From an uncultured Alphaproteobacteria bacterium (GTDB lineage Bacteria > Pseudomonadota > Alphaproteobacteria > Rhodobacterales > Rhodobacteraceae): 35,763 nucleotides of DNA. The translations under genes were made by a program, and so were the position numbers. Below are positions 35,330 through 35,763 of the stretch, one piece after another; positions within the stretch are counted from its first letter, which is position 1; every line of letters begins with the position of its first letter. The notes beneath the pieces are model-generated. The model did no database searches. It worked only from the letters and a program-made list of their open reading frames with translations, and was not told the origin of the DNA. The DNA lies in the NCBI GenBank assembly GCA_902611475.1, contig CACLZW010000015.1, forward strand, positions 1-35,763, in the 5' to 3' direction.

Positions 35330-35763
35330 TCACATTGCTTTCTTTATTGCTCTATCAAGATTAGCATTTAATTTCAAAGTATGCATATGGCATATAGCTA
35401 TCGCAAGAGCATCTGCCTCATCAGACTGGCTAAAGCATACTTTTGGGAACTGTAACGAGGCCATTCTTTCAACCTCTTCTTTGGTAGCGTGGCCTTTTCC
35501 TGTAAATATTTTCTTAACATAGTTTGGGGAATATTCACTTACTTCAATTTTACTTTCTCCTAGAGCGATCATTGCTGACGCCCTTGCTTGTCCAAGTTTT
35601 AAAGCGGCGAGAGGGTCATTCTTTACGAAAGCTTTTTCTATTGCGCCACTTCCTACTTCAAATCTTTGTATAACAGACCTTAATTGTTCCAAAATGGATA
35701 CCAATCTAGCTGCCATATCTTTTTTATTGCCAGATCTACAAATACCACTACCCATATATTTTA
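35330..35763 (-). CDS. ruvC: Crossover junction endodeoxyribonuclease RuvC, 5' partial
   Basis: The frame stays open to the right edge, so the N-terminus, including the first catalytic aspartate, lies outside. About 143 residues are visible. They include YSPNYVKKIFTGKGHATKEEV and the C-terminal catalytic pair in SDEADALAIAICH. RuvC cuts Holliday junctions symmetrically. The ATG at 35755 is an internal Met (in KYMGSGICR), not the start. It heads the visible ruv-tol cluster and ends in TGA. Confidence 0.93.
   Translation of the reverse strand, partial: KYMGSGICRSGNKKDMAARLVSILEQLRSVIQRFEVGSGAIEKAFVKNDPLAALKLGQARASAMIALGESKIEVSEYSPNYVKKIFTGKGHATKEEVERMASLQFPKVCFSQSDEADALAIAICHMHTLKLNANLDRAIKKAM

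Overview
The window is AT-rich and gene-dense, and looks like chromosomal DNA from a marine alphaproteobacterium with a compact genome. The strongest placement evidence is the unbroken minus-strand run ruvC-ruvA-ruvB-ybgC-tolQ-tolR-tolA-tolB-pal-cpoB-tilS-ftsH (35763 down to 25097), an order typical of Alphaproteobacteria. A DMSP demethylase-like gene, a TRAP transporter and many acyl-CoA genes fit a marine, osmolyte-using heterotroph. I see no rRNA, tRNA, CRISPR array, insertion sequence or phage gene, and no gene-free gap longer than about 120 bases.

Layout. (1) 1-3832, plus strand: a carboxyltransferase cut by the window edge, a MOSC-domain protein and an AidB-type acyl-CoA dehydrogenase. 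(2) 3891-8811, minus strand, read from right to left: a cupin gene broken by an in-frame TAG, then dctP-dctQ-dctM of a TRAP transporter, a cyclase-family metal hydrolase and an OsmC-family protein, probably one uptake and catabolism operon. (3) 8905-12123: selU on plus and a flavoprotein-selD fusion on minus, tail to tail; together they make selenophosphate and use it to modify tRNA. (4) 12200-16475: a YbfB/YjiJ-type MFS transporter facing a minus-strand operon of alpha/beta hydrolase, MDR oxidoreductase and methyltransferase. (5) 16593-20500, plus: acyl-CoA dehydrogenase, alpha-methylacyl-CoA racemase/CoA-transferase family III protein, nitroreductase and a MeaB-type GTPase. (6) 20508-22547, minus: a type II dehydroquinase followed by cobalt-type nitrile hydratase alpha, beta and accessory protein. 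(7) 22640-25100, plus: a DmdA-like demethylase and rimO. (8) 25097-35763, minus: the ftsH-tilS-tol-pal-ruv cluster, running off the right edge inside ruvC.

Genes are packed with 1- to 18-base overlaps, both along operons (TAATG junctions) and tail to tail between opposing genes (selU/selD, MFS/methyltransferase, rimO/ftsH), which suggests genome compaction. I found no clearly new defence or mobile system. The points most worth checking are the dehydroquinase-nitrile hydratase operon, the decaying cupin gene at the head of the TRAP operon, a long AT-rich inverted repeat in the divergent gap at 16508-16554, a hairpin between dctP and dctQ, and the DmdA-like gene.
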